Assembly (NCBI GenBank): GCA_046565505.1
Contig: JBKHYJ010000015.1
Coordinates: 1 to 64,000, forward strand
DNA: 64,000 nt
From: JBKHYJ01 sp046565505
GTDB taxonomy: Bacteria > Acidobacteriota > Blastocatellia > UBA7656
Reading direction: 5' to 3'
Shown: positions 27,175-36,125 of the stretch, piece after piece
How positions within the stretch are numbered: position 1 is the first letter of the stretch
Layout: each line of letters opens with the position of its first letter
Position numbers and translations under genes: made by a program
Notes under the pieces: generated by a model
What the model was told of the DNA's origin: nothing
The model's database searches: none
What the model saw: the letters and a program-made list of their open reading frames with translations, nothing else

Positions 27175-28778
27175 GGCGTCGCTTATTCCCGTGCGTAGCG
27201 TTGGCGCTGGCGCTCGCGGGCGGCCCGGCCGCGCTCGCGCACGTCGGCAGCCCCGACATTTTATTTGAAGGTAAAGCCGGGCCTTATAACCTGCTGGTCA
27301 GCATCCAACCGCCCGACGTCGTGCCGGGCATCGCGCGGATTTCCGTCCACGCCGAAAGCGGCGACCTCAGCCGCGTGACGGTCCAGCCCATCTACTTCCG
27401 CACGGGGGGCGATGGCGCCCCGCGCCCCGACGAGGCCGAGCGGGCTCATGGGGACCCCCGCCTTTTCGATGGCAAGCTGTGGCTGATGGAGTTCGGCTCG
27501 TCCAGCGTGAGGGTGCGCGCGGAGGGCGCGGCCGGGTCAGGCGAAGTGATCGTGCCCGTCCCGGCGGTCGCAACTGCGCGGCGCGGAATTGATACAAAGC
27601 TCGGCGTGCTGCTCGGCTGTCTCGGCCTGTTTCTGTTCGCGGGAGCCGTCGCCGTCGTCGGCGTCTGCGCACGCGAAGCCATCCTGCCGCCCGGCTCTGT
27701 GGTGACGAGGGGCGACCGCGCCCGCGCGCGAAAAATCATGCTCATCGCCGTCGCGTTGATCGCCGTCGCGATAATCTTCGGCGGCAAATGGTGGCGCTAT
27801 GTTGATGGCCGCTACCTTGAACATATGTACAAGCCCATCGGGCTGAGCGCGACCGTTCGGGCGGAAGGCCTGAGCCGGGCGCTGCGGCTGGAGATGAATA
27901 ACACGGAGTGGCTCGACCGCCAGTCGGGAGATTTGATTCCAGATCATGGGAAGCTGATGCACCTGTTCCTGGTGCGCGAACCGTCGCTCGACTCATTCGC
28001 GCACCTGCACCCGACCAGGTCGGACGCGGACGCATTCGAGATCGCGCTGCCGCCGATACCCGAAGGCCGGTACAGGGTTTATGCGGACGTGGTCCACAGG
28101 AACGGGCTGACAGAAACGCTCACGGCGGAGACGGACCTGCCGCCCGCTTCGGGCGTTCAGCAATCGCCCGCTTCCGCTTACAGCAGCGCCGACCCTGACG
28201 ATTCATGGCTAGTTTACGGCGGCGGAGCGCAGGCGGAGCAGAGACTGGAGGATGGCTCGACAATGACGTGGGAGCGCGATGGCGGCCGGCCGCTCGTAGC
28301 CGGCCGTTTAGAGTCGTTGCGCTTCTTTGTGAAGTCGCCCGGGGGGGAGCCCTCCGCGCTTGAGCCTTACATGGGGATGCTCGGTCACGCCGTCGTCATG
28401 CGAGATGATGGCGCGGTCTTCGTGCACGTTCACCCCGTGGGCACGGTCTCTATGGCATCTCAACAAGCGTTCGTCGAGCGCGTGGGCGGGGCCGTCACTG
28501 ACAAAGGCGAAGGCGGCATGAGCGCGGCAGCCGCCGGCAAGGACGCGGGCGGCGACTCCCGGCATATGAGCGGCATGGAGCATTCGTCTGGAATGAGCGC
28601 GGCGGCCCCTTCGGCCCACGCGGGCGTGCGCGGCCCTTCTGAGGGCGCGGCCGCCGACGCGAGGGGCACAGTCTCTTTCCCATACTCTTTCCCCAAACCG
28701 GGAAACTATAGCATCTGGGTGCAGGTCAAGCGCGGCGGGCGCGTGCTGACGGGCGTGTACGATGTGAGCGTGCTTTGA
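27171..28778 (+). CDS. Exported membrane-anchored protein with His/Met-rich putative metal-binding regions
   Basis: A 535-residue protein with a signal peptide (about 1-23), an Ig-like domain (about 24-135), two membrane helices (about 145-170 and 188-205) and a large exported C-terminal part. This part has two similar units: LMHLFLVREPSLDSFAHLHP (about 263-282) and LGHAVVMRDDGAVFVHVHP (about 404-422). A low-complexity insert (about 440-510) contains SRHMSGMEHSSGMS. Such His and Met spacing resembles periplasmic copper-binding proteins. Coupled by a four-base overlap to the membrane protein upstream. A copper handling role is plausible but unproven. Confidence 0.65.
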   Translation: MRRRLFPCVALALALAGGPAALAHVGSPDILFEGKAGPYNLLVSIQPPDVVPGIARISVHAESGDLSRVTVQPIYFRTGGDGAPRPDEAERAHGDPRLFDGKLWLMEFGSSSVRVRAEGAAGSGEVIVPVPAVATARRGIDTKLGVLLGCLGLFLFAGAVAVVGVCAREAILPPGSVVTRGDRARARKIMLIAVALIAVAIIFGGKWWRYVDGRYLEHMYKPIGLSATVRAEGLSRALRLEMNNTEWLDRQSGDLIPDHGKLMHLFLVREPSLDSFAHLHPTRSDADAFEIALPPIPEGRYRVYADVVHRNGLTETLTAETDLPPASGVQQSPASAYSSADPDDSWLVYGGGAQAEQRLEDGSTMTWERDGGRPLVAGRLESLRFFVKSPGGEPSALEPYMGMLGHAVVMRDDGAVFVHVHPVGTVSMASQQAFVERVGGAVTDKGEGGMSAAAAGKDAGGDSRHMSGMEHSSGMSAAAPSAHAGVRGPSEGAAADARGTVSFPYSFPKPGNYSIWVQVKRGGRVLTGVYDVSVL

Positions 28779-28847
28779 CTGTGAAAGCTGGACGCGGGCC
28801 AGGACACAAACGTGTCAACAGACCAGTCGTGATCAGGGGTTAGTAAC

Positions 28848-29621
28848 ATGCAGAGCAACCGCTGGGCGATGGGCGGGAGAATCCGGCTCAACGTCAACAT
28901 AGATCACATTGCCACCATTCGGCAGGCGCGGAGGACGTTCGAGCCCAGCCTCGTCACCGCGGCCGCCCTGGCAGACCTCGCGGGGGCGAGCGGCATCACC
29001 ATTCACCTCAGGGGCGACAGGCGGCACATACAGGACGAAGACGTGAGGACGCTGCGCGCGGTTGTTAAGACTCACCTCAACCTCGAGATGGCCGCTACCG
29101 CCGAGATGGTCAAGATTGCCCGCGACGTGCGGCCGGACGCCGTGACGCTCGTGCCCGAGCGGCCCGACGAGATAACGACCGAGGGGGGGCTGGACTCCGT
29201 GTCTCATGAAGAAGAGATCACGCGGGCGGTCGCCGAAGTGCAGGACGCGGGAGTGCTCGTCAGTATTTTCCTCGACCCGGACATCGCGCAGGTCGAGGCG
29301 GCTCACAGGGCGGGCGCCAGGCAGGTCGAGATATGTACGGCGAGGTACGCAGAGCTGACGGACCCTACGGCGCACGCGGCGGCGGCGGAGGTAGACGCTG
29401 AGCTTGCGCGCATCGCGGAGTGCGCGGGCAGGGCGGGCGAGCTGGGGTTTCAAGTCGCCGCCGGGCACGGGCTGACTTACAGGAACGTGGCGGCCATCGC
29501 GGAGATTTACCCGATGGAAGAACTCAACATAGGCCACAACATCGTGGCCCGCGCGGCGCTGGTCGGCATGGAGCGCGCCGTGCGCGAGATGGTCGCCGCC
29601 ATCAACGGCAGGATTCTTTGA
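28848..29621 (+). CDS. pdxJ: Pyridoxine 5'-phosphate synthase
   Basis: Final ring-closing enzyme of the DXP-dependent vitamin B6 pathway, joining 3-amino-2-oxopropyl phosphate and deoxyxylulose phosphate. The 257-residue TIM barrel has the family motifs RLNVNIDHIATIRQAR, ITIHLRGDRRHIQ, VTLVPERPDEITTEGGLD and AGHGLTYRNV. Length and motifs are normal. An AGGGG site precedes the ATG; the ATG at codon 8 is an alternative. No pdxA lies beside it. Confidence 0.96.
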   Translation: MQSNRWAMGGRIRLNVNIDHIATIRQARRTFEPSLVTAAALADLAGASGITIHLRGDRRHIQDEDVRTLRAVVKTHLNLEMAATAEMVKIARDVRPDAVTLVPERPDEITTEGGLDSVSHEEEITRAVAEVQDAGVLVSIFLDPDIAQVEAAHRAGARQVEICTARYAELTDPTAHAAAAEVDAELARIAECAGRAGELGFQVAAGHGLTYRNVAAIAEIYPMEELNIGHNIVARAALVGMERAVREMVAAINGRIL

Positions 29622-29667
29622 TGATTGAAAGCGGCGCGAGGGTGTCATAGGCGGGCCGGCCTCGCCG

Positions 29668-30780
29668 CTACTTTTTAATCTCCCTCGGCCGGTAGCTCGT
29701 CAGGTTCCGGGACTTGTCACGGTGGCGCTCGAGCGCGAGCGTGATGAGCCTGTCTATCAATTCCGTATAGGGTATCCCGCTAGCTTCCCACATCTTCGCG
29801 TACATGCTGATCGAAGTGAAGCCGGGCATGGTGTTTATCTCGTTTATGATTATTCTCTCCGTGCCGCGCTCGATGAAGAAGTCCACGCGCGCGAGCCCCG
29901 ACCCATCGATGGCCTGGAAAGCCTGAATGGCGCACCGCTGTAGCTGCGAGGTGACCGCCTCCGGGAGGTCCGCGGGCACCTCGGTCCTCGAGGCGCTATC
30001 CACGTACTTGTCCTCGTAATCGTAAAACTCATGGCCTGTTATTATCTCGCCGGGGAGGCTGGCCGCGGGGCGGTCGTTGCCGAGCACGCTCACTTCGATC
30101 TCGCGCCCGTTCACCGCGCGCTCGACGATTACCCTACGGTCGTACCGCGCCGCGTCGTTTATGGACTCGCGCAGCCCTTCTTCGTCGCCGGCCTTTGATA
30201 TGCCGACCGACGAGCCGAGGTTCGCCGGTTTGACGAAGACCGGGAAGCCCAGCGTCGCGCTTATACTTTCGATCACGGCGGCGGGATTCTCTTCCCAGTG
30301 TGACCGCAGGATGCCCTGGTAGTCGGTGACGTTCAGGCCGGCGTGCTGGAATAACTGCTTCATGATGATCTTATCCATGCCGGTCGCGGAAGCCAGAACG
30401 CCGCAGCCCACGTAAGGCACGCCCGCCATTTCGAGCAGCCCTTGAATGGTCCCGTCCTCGCCATACGTGCCGTGCAGGACGGGCAGCACCACGTCCAGAG
30501 GCTCGCTCACGCCCGCGTCGAGTAAGGTCAGCCCTCGGCGGGTCGGGTCGCCTATGATGGCGACTTGCTCGTGATGGTTTGAAGCCATCACGGCCTGAGG
30601 CAGCATCGCCGCCGCGTCGCCCGAGATGACCCACCGGCCCTCCGGGCTGATGCCGATGGGGACGACTTCGTATCTGGATTTGTCTATAGCGTTGATGACC
30701 GACTCGGCCGACCGCAGCGACACCTCATGCTCGCCCGACCTGCCGCCGAAGATAACGCCCACCCTCATCTTATTAGCCAA
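29668..30780 (-). CDS. ddl: D-alanine--D-alanine ligase
   Basis: ATP-grasp enzyme that makes the D-Ala-D-Ala dipeptide for peptidoglycan. The 370-residue sequence has the N-terminal VGVIFGGRSGEHEVS motif, HGTYGEDGTIQG, FVKPANLGSSVGISK, EVSVLGND and the metal-binding INEINTMPGFT at the C terminus. The start used is TTG at 30780 with GGCGGGG upstream; an ATG at 30768 is equally possible and changes only four residues. It follows arginase on the same strand after about 70 bases. Confidence 0.95.
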   Translation of the reverse strand: MANKMRVGVIFGGRSGEHEVSLRSAESVINAIDKSRYEVVPIGISPEGRWVISGDAAAMLPQAVMASNHHEQVAIIGDPTRRGLTLLDAGVSEPLDVVLPVLHGTYGEDGTIQGLLEMAGVPYVGCGVLASATGMDKIIMKQLFQHAGLNVTDYQGILRSHWEENPAAVIESISATLGFPVFVKPANLGSSVGISKAGDEEGLRESINDAARYDRRVIVERAVNGREIEVSVLGNDRPAASLPGEIITGHEFYDYEDKYVDSASRTEVPADLPEAVTSQLQRCAIQAFQAIDGSGLARVDFFIERGTERIIINEINTMPGFTSISMYAKMWEASGIPYTELIDRLITLALERHRDKSRNLTSYRPREIKK

Positions 30781-30849
30781 GTGATTTCCCCGCCTGGTCT
30801 CCGGTGTAGGGTCGCGGGGCCTGCGCCGCCAGGGACCCGGAATCCGAAA

Positions 30850-31761
30850 TCATAGAATCTTTTTGCCGAGCGCGGAGAGTATCATCTCGACTCCGAGCAG
30901 CGCGGTCTGGTTGGCCGTGTCGTAAAGCGGGTTGACTTCGGTTAGCTCGACCGACAGCACGCGGCCGGAGTCGGCTATCTTCTCCATAGCGAAGTGGCTC
31001 TCGCGGTAAGTCGCGCCGCCGCGCTCCGGCGTGCCGACTCCGGGGGCGTAAAACGGGTCTATGAAATCCATGTCCATCGTGACGTGAATCCCGGCGGTGT
31101 TTCGTGAGGCGATCTCGACCGCCTCCTCAATCACCTTTGCCATGCCGCGCTCGTCAACTTCCGTCATGGTGAAGACGCGGATGTTGAGATTCTTTAGCAG
31201 CTCGCGCTCTCCCGGGTCAACCGAGCGCGCGCCTATGATGGCCGTGTTTTGAGGGAGGACCTTCGGCGCAAAGCCCGCGACGTGCGTCAGCTCTTTTGCT
31301 CCATAGCCTAGCAGGGCGGCCAGTGGCATTCCATGAATGTTGCCCGAAGGGGTCGTGTCGGGCGTGTTGGTGTCGGCGTGCGCGTCCAGCCAGATGACGC
31401 CGATTCGCTCGTTCCGCTTGCGGCGAAATGACGCGACGCCCGCGACGCTCCCGATAGCGATCGAATGGTCGCCGCCGAGGATGACCGGCATCGCCCCCTC
31501 TTCGAGGGCCGCTTCGACCATCGCGGCCAACTCTTCGGAGGCCGCTGCTATCTCGGGCAAGTAGCGGGCGCGCGTATTAGTCTGGCTCACGGCCTCCGGC
31601 GGATGTACGTGCACGTTGCCCGCGTCCGTAACCTCATAGCCGAGCCGCGTTATCGCCTGGTTCAGGTCGGCGATGCGAATAGCTGATGGCCCCATATCGA
31701 CCCCGCGCCGCCCCGCGCCTAAATCCATCGGCACGCCGATTATCTTAACCTTTCTATTCAT
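30850..31761 (-). CDS. rocF: Arginase
   Basis: Hydrolyses arginine to ornithine and urea with a dimanganese centre. The 303-residue sequence has the ligand motifs GGDHS, DAHADTNT and MDMDFIDPFYAPGVGTPERGG, and the opening VKIIGVPMDLGAGRRGVDMGP typical of bacterial arginases. AGGAGG precedes the ATG. It is near ddl rather than urease or ornithine genes. Since the window also encodes cyanophycin breakdown, it could drain the arginine that process releases. Confidence 0.94.
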   Translation of the reverse strand: MNRKVKIIGVPMDLGAGRRGVDMGPSAIRIADLNQAITRLGYEVTDAGNVHVHPPEAVSQTNTRARYLPEIAAASEELAAMVEAALEEGAMPVILGGDHSIAIGSVAGVASFRRKRNERIGVIWLDAHADTNTPDTTPSGNIHGMPLAALLGYGAKELTHVAGFAPKVLPQNTAIIGARSVDPGERELLKNLNIRVFTMTEVDERGMAKVIEEAVEIASRNTAGIHVTMDMDFIDPFYAPGVGTPERGGATYRESHFAMEKIADSGRVLSVELTEVNPLYDTANQTALLGVEMILSALGKKIL

Positions 31762-31781
31762 AAGACCTCCTATTCATTCTC

Positions 31782-31801
31782 CCACTCCACCTGCGGAGTG
31801 G
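31782..31801. repeat. Inverted repeat upstream of arginase
   Basis: Perfect 7-base arms CCACTCC (31782-31788) and GGAGTGG (31795-31801) with a 6-base loop, about 20 bases upstream of the arginase start codon in the leader region. It could be an operator or a leader hairpin; no regulator can be assigned. Confidence 0.35.
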
Positions 31802-31883
31802 CAAGACAGGCGGCGACCGATGCAGGCGGGCCGCCCCCGCCTGACGCCGCCGCCCATGACGCGGTGTCGCGCGGCGACGCATG

Positions 31884-31915
31884 CAAATAAAAAGAGGCCG
31901 CCGCCGGCAGCCTCT
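31884..31915 (-). terminator. Rho-independent terminator of the lytic transglycosylase gene
   Basis: Read on the minus strand, a ten-base-pair stem (AGAGGCTGCC with GGCGGCCTCT, one G-U pair, three-base loop) is followed directly by TTTTTATTT. It starts about 32 bases after the stop codon at 31948. This is the clearest intrinsic terminator in the window. Confidence 0.85.
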
Positions 31916-31947
31916 ATGAGGTAGGAGGGTGAAAAATGAAATGGAGC

Positions 31948-33138
31948 TTAACGCCCGATAGAAGCCTGCTCGGGCTCCGCGCCCGGCATAATCCCATAGC
32001 TATCGGCGAGATCAGCCACCTTGATCGCGGCCAAAATCTTAGGCACGTAATCGCGCGTCTCTTTCGGGAGAAGCTGCTTTTCGTATAACTCCCAGAAGTT
32101 CGCGCGGCCGTTCTTGACTATCGCTTCCATCACTCTAGGCTCACCTGAATTGTAGGCGGCCATCGCGAGCGCCCAATCGCCGAAGATCGTGTAAAGGTCG
32201 TGCAGGTACTGTGCCGCCACGCGCGTCTGCTTCGTAGGGTCAGACCTCTCGTCGTTCCCCGCCTCTACGGCAAGGCCATACTCCAGCGCCGTCTTGGGAA
32301 TGAATTGCCAGAGTCCCCCGGCCGCGGCGGGCGACACCGCGTTGGGATTCCAGACGCTCTCGACGTGCGCCAGCCACACCAAGTCTTCAGGCAACCCCGC
32401 CCTGCGGAATTCTGCGCGCGCCATCCTCAAATAAGCGTTGCTGCGTTCGATGCCTATGGTCATCGTCCTGCGCCCGCCCGGCGTTGACGTGTACCAATTA
32501 ACCCAGCGTTCGATCGCAGGATTAGTGCTGTAGGCAACGTCGCCGACCGTCAAACGTGATGACCGGGCGGAGATGACCTGCGATATGCCAGCTTCCGCGG
32601 ACAGCGTATCTACGTCCGCTCGCGGCTCCGCCTTCGGCGCGGCTTGAGACTCCGCTATCATCGCGCCTTCCGCGAACTGCTTCAAATCCTCCGGCGATTG
32701 CTCGGTGTAAGCTGCCTCCTCGCCCTTCCGGGTCTGAGGCGGGTTGATTTTTCGAGAGGCCTTGACCGGGCGAATGCCCGAGCCATTCTCATGCCTGGCC
32801 GCCTCCCCTTGAATCCGTTTTTGGACTCGGGCGTAATACTCCGCGAGTTGTGAATTATTCTCGGCCCCCTGCGCAAGAATGTTTATCGCCTTCTCGAAAT
32901 CGAGGCGCTGACGTGTGAGGCCGCGCGGGGCTTTCTCTGGGGTCGGCTCTGCCACCGCTCCTTCGCCCGCGGCCGGCATGCCCAATTGCAGTAATGATCT
33001 TTCATGACGCGGCGCGAAAAAGAGCATGGCGGCTCCCATGACGGCCGTGGCGATAACTGTTGAAATCAGTCTCTTTATCAGAGATTTTCCAGAGATTGCT
33101 TTTTCAGAATTCGGGGCAAAAAAATGATTGAGCTTCAT
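31948..33138 (-). CDS. Membrane-anchored lytic transglycosylase (SLT/MltD-like)
   Basis: About 396 residues. One N-terminal membrane helix or uncleaved signal (about 22-42) is followed by a long Ala/Glu-rich linker and a C-terminal SLT domain (about 250-385). The catalytic Glu is in AHVESVWNPNAVSPAAAGGLW; the supporting FIPKTA and MAAYNSGE motifs are present. It cleaves the glycan strand of peptidoglycan with formation of 1,6-anhydro ends. No LysM repeats are visible, unlike MltD. I use the ATG at 33138 (GGTGGGAG upstream); the frame opens earlier at 33279 without coding character. Confidence 0.88.
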   Translation of the reverse strand: MKLNHFFAPNSEKAISGKSLIKRLISTVIATAVMGAAMLFFAPRHERSLLQLGMPAAGEGAVAEPTPEKAPRGLTRQRLDFEKAINILAQGAENNSQLAEYYARVQKRIQGEAARHENGSGIRPVKASRKINPPQTRKGEEAAYTEQSPEDLKQFAEGAMIAESQAAPKAEPRADVDTLSAEAGISQVISARSSRLTVGDVAYSTNPAIERWVNWYTSTPGGRRTMTIGIERSNAYLRMARAEFRRAGLPEDLVWLAHVESVWNPNAVSPAAAGGLWQFIPKTALEYGLAVEAGNDERSDPTKQTRVAAQYLHDLYTIFGDWALAMAAYNSGEPRVMEAIVKNGRANFWELYEKQLLPKETRDYVPKILAAIKVADLADSYGIMPGAEPEQASIGR

Positions 33139-33653
33139 CGACACTCCCACCAGGCAGAAACCGGACTCGCCGGGTTGTTTATCGTTAAACTGATGTTCTT
33201 CAGTGGCTTGATTTATGGGATGTAAGCCGAGCTTCGTTAAGGTTGGAGGACGCGATGAAGCTTCGGAGACCCCACCCATGCACCTTGTTCGTTATTTCTA
33301 CATCACTTAACTTCCGAATTAATATTATCAAGGTTACCTTTTCGCGTCGAGATGTGACGCCCGTTTGCAAGGAAAATGCAAGAGAGCGATCCTTGGCAAT
33401 GTCAGGCCCAGTATTGAGCAAGCTTGCCGCAATAGTTCTCAAGGATGTTCGGCGTACTTAAATCAGGTATAAAGTGCGGGGTCAGATGCTTGGTCGCCGC
33501 GGTGCTGATCGTCGGGCTAATAGCAGGGGTGATGTGGTCGTAATTCCGGCGGTCGGAAGCCTCTGGGAAGACGCGCTAGGCGCTGGTCTACTTCTAACAT
33601 CTACCTGCGCGAGTGGGTGCACGTCGTCAGACCGCGCCTCGCCCCGGCTTCAA
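33139..33653. other. Intergenic region without a recognised gene
   Basis: About 515 bases between two minus-strand genes. Part of it (33290-33330) is AT-rich and probably carries the promoter of the lytic transglycosylase. Short frames on both strands show no family pattern. Confidence 0.45.
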
Positions 33654-34349
33654 TTACAACTCGCTCAATTCTTTCAAGGCCCTCTTATTAACTATAGATA
33701 TCCTCTTGCGGCCGATGTCGATGAGCCTTTGTGACCTCATGGAGTCGAGTATGATCGTCACAGTCTCTCTGTAAACCCCTAACCTCTCCGCTATGTCTTC
33801 GTGAGTCACCCCGAGGATTGTAGACCCTTCGCGCGCGAGGTCCAGAAGCAGCGCCGCTATTCTGGAATCTGACGACTGAAAGCATGACCTGTAGTGCTCA
33901 GCCTCAACATCGGCAAGCCTGCGGCCTATCTTCTCGACTATCGGGACGGGCGCGGCCTCTAGCCATTGCTTCACCATATTAACGTCCATCACCGCCACGG
34001 TGGCCCCGGACGTTCCCGTGATCGCCCTGGTCCCCAGCATTGTCTGGCCTAGCAGCGGCATCTCCCCGAACAGCATGCCGATGGTCAGCTCCTTCACCAT
34101 GAAGTCGTGGCGCGTGTGCCAGATTTCAACCAGCCCGTGTCTGAGCAGGAACAATTCATCAGTGCCGCGTATAATACGGTGCGCATTGAACGATTGAGTC
34201 GGTAGTTTTTCAAAGATCCGAGCCTCGGGCAGGTCATCGACGCGGAGGTATCCGACCTTTTGCGCGAGGGCGGCGGAGGCGAGGGCTTTCATTCTTTGTG
34301 TTAGCTCGTGCTTTTTTACTCTGCTCTGTGCCGACGATCTTTTGCTCAT
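33654..34349 (-). CDS. Crp/Fnr-family transcription regulator
   Basis: A 231-residue regulator. The N-terminal cyclic-nucleotide-binding-type barrel (about 45-150) has FLLRHGLVEIW and GMLFGEMPLLG, and the C-terminal winged helix (about 165-231) has HEDIAERLGVYRETVTIILDSMR, a normal Crp recognition helix region. The phosphate-binding cassette is only partly conserved (TRAITG after FGEMPLLG), and there are no Fnr-type cysteines, so the ligand is uncertain. It is a single minus-strand gene next to a long gene-poor stretch. Confidence 0.85.
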   Translation of the reverse strand: MSKRSSAQSRVKKHELTQRMKALASAALAQKVGYLRVDDLPEARIFEKLPTQSFNAHRIIRGTDELFLLRHGLVEIWHTRHDFMVKELTIGMLFGEMPLLGQTMLGTRAITGTSGATVAVMDVNMVKQWLEAAPVPIVEKIGRRLADVEAEHYRSCFQSSDSRIAALLLDLAREGSTILGVTHEDIAERLGVYRETVTIILDSMRSQRLIDIGRKRISIVNKRALKELSEL

Positions 34350-34572
34350 GGCTGTCTCAGCCCACCTCCGTTTTAGGTGACATCACGCCGGCCGCTTGCG
34401 CGGGCGCTTGAGGGAGGACACCTGTCTCAAACGCCCCTTCTGCCGGGTCCGCCCGGAGCCAAAAAAGAGAGGGGTCGCGCGCAGTTAGGTTTCCCTGGGT
34501 ACTTCAACTTTGCTGCGCGCGCCCCTCCCCAGCCGCGAAAGGAGGAATCTACGTCTCAAGGTCTTGAATTTT

Positions 34573-34588
34573 CGAGGCCGCGGCCTCG
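34573..34588. repeat. Perfect 16-base palindrome
   Basis: CGAGGCCG followed immediately by its reverse complement CGGCCTCG. It lies in the gene-poor stretch between the Crp-like and XRE regulators. With no loop it is more likely a protein-binding site than an RNA hairpin. Confidence 0.4.
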
Positions 34589-35533
34589 TAAGCTCAGGCT
34601 GATGAAAAAATATAGGAGATGTGGAATAGGTAGTGTTACACGATTCCACTCTGCGCCTGCGCCGCCCCGCAACGGCGTGTCCAGGGTTAAGGATAAAACG
34701 GTATAAGTGAGTTACTCACTTCTCGCCAGTAACCTTACCCTGATGCATTCCGCCATTCATTCCGCGCCCCGGCGTCTGACGGTCTGCCGAGCGGTCCTCA
34801 CGGTCCGCCCGGTCCTGGCGGCCATTTCAAACGTTCACGTTCTCGCTCAGTCATGGCTTTTGATGACGAGGGGGCGTAGCGCTTCGTGGCCCCTATCCGC
34901 TCCGCCACTTCGGCAGTACGCTCCCCCTCTCCAGCCGCAGCCCCACCCTCTGCGGCCCGATAACATTTCAAACGAACACACGGCCTGTCAGCACAAGTTA
35001 AGCCGCTCCAGGGCCCCGAGCCGGGGCCGCGCAACTGATAGGCTGTGAGGCGTTGCCGCCTCTGCCCCTCCCGCCTCGGGACCGGGACGCAAGAATGCCC
35101 CGAGGCTTCGGCACCCATCCGCCCAATGGTCATTGAGCCGCCTTAAAGGGCGAATAAATTAATGGAGTCATGCTTCATGAAAAATCACTTCATGATTGAG
35201 CCGTAACAATCCATGTGATACAAAACCTACTTGAGCGGAAATAGAAGTGAGCGGGACATGATGCTCGCCGCCACACGCCCTCGGTAGATTCGGCGAGCAC
35301 TCGTCCGGCAGGCCATTAGTCGCTCCGGCGATACCTGCCGGCGGTAATGAGGCAGGCATCAGTCTATCGCCCATGTTGTTTTCGGACAGTTGAGGCTCAC
35401 CGTATGCGCGGGCGCGTCGGCGCCGCACGTTAAACGCATATCTTTTGCAGAGATCGAACATACCTGAAAGCAATTTGTCTACTGGATTAATTATTACTCA
35501 AATACCCCGAGCGCAGGCATATTACTGTACAAT

Positions 35534-35571
35534 GATTTTCGTGTCAATGAAAATCTGCAACGTTGTATAAT
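35534..35571 (+). promoter_or_regulatory. Promoter with inverted-repeat operator before the XRE regulator
   Basis: GATTTTC (35534-35540) and its exact reverse complement GAAAATC (35549-35555) are separated by 8 bases and sit in the -35 region of a perfect -10 TATAAT (35566-35571). The regulator's ATG is 24 bases after the -10. The arrangement suggests autoregulation by the helix-turn-helix protein encoded next, which is inference. Confidence 0.55.
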
Positions 35572-35594
35572 AACAATGAAAGGCGCGGTCATTT

Positions 35595-36062
35595 ATGGGC
35601 AAGTACGTCAAAGAGAACCTCAGCCAGTTGGTGAGGAGGGTTATCAGGGAGAAGAAGCTTTCGCTCCGCCAAGTTCAAGAACTGTCTGGAGGGCAGATCG
35701 AAAAGAGCTACATCAGCAGGATTATGACGGGCAACGTCAAAAACATCACGCTCGAAAAGCTCGTCGCTCTGGCGCGCGGCCTCGACATGGACCCGCATAT
35801 ACTCTTCAGCGCCTACTACTTCGACCCGCGCCCCGCGGCCGGCGAGCCGCTAGACGTGATCGAGTTGAGCCTTACCGAGTTCACCGCTTTGATGCAGAAG
35901 GTCGCGGTAAACCCGAAGTTCGTCGAGATTGTGGAAGAGGTGGTCCAGCTACACCCGGGAGAACAGACGACTGCCATGCTCAACTATGCGATGTACCTAA
36001 ACGGGCGCAAGCGAGCCGCACGCCGCGGAAAGGAGAGCCTGCCGCGCCAGGCTACGGAGTGA
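35595..36062 (+). CDS. XRE-family helix-turn-helix regulator
   Basis: A 155-residue protein. The N-terminal XRE helix-turn-helix (about 8-70) shows LSQLVRRVIREKKLSLRQVQELSGGQIEKSYISRI and ITLEKLVALARGLDMDP; the spacing is slightly longer than the standard, with Gly-Gly between helices. The C-terminal half is helical and has no known ligand domain. It lies 63 bases upstream of cobQ on the same strand, so it may be cotranscribed with it. A promoter with a matching palindrome lies just upstream. Confidence 0.82.
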   Translation: MGKYVKENLSQLVRRVIREKKLSLRQVQELSGGQIEKSYISRIMTGNVKNITLEKLVALARGLDMDPHILFSAYYFDPRPAAGEPLDVIELSLTEFTALMQKVAVNPKFVEIVEEVVQLHPGEQTTAMLNYAMYLNGRKRAARRGKESLPRQATE

Positions 36063-36125
36063 TTCTATGAATTGCAAAAACATCGCTCCCGCCCGCCCCA
36101 ACTCAATAGCGTTTAGACTCGGCAG

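Larger units (their letters stand above)
34350..35594. other. Long gene-poor region (1.2 kb)
   Basis: No open frame here has a recognisable product, a convincing start or coding-like composition. It contains a perfect 16-base palindrome at 34573-34588, CTTCATGA direct repeats at 35173-35180 and 35188-35195, and an operator-like repeat and -10 at 35534-35571 that belong to the XRE regulator. It could hold a decayed gene or a non-coding RNA, but nothing allows a call. Confidence 0.5.

Noticed and set aside
34377..35048. Two consecutive plus-strand frames in the gene-poor region
   Set aside because: Neither product has a recognisable domain or a ribosome site, and composition is like other non-coding spacers here.
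35168..35473. Minus-strand frame of 101 codons
   Set aside because: No family pattern and no ribosome site; overlapping short repeats explain nothing in it.
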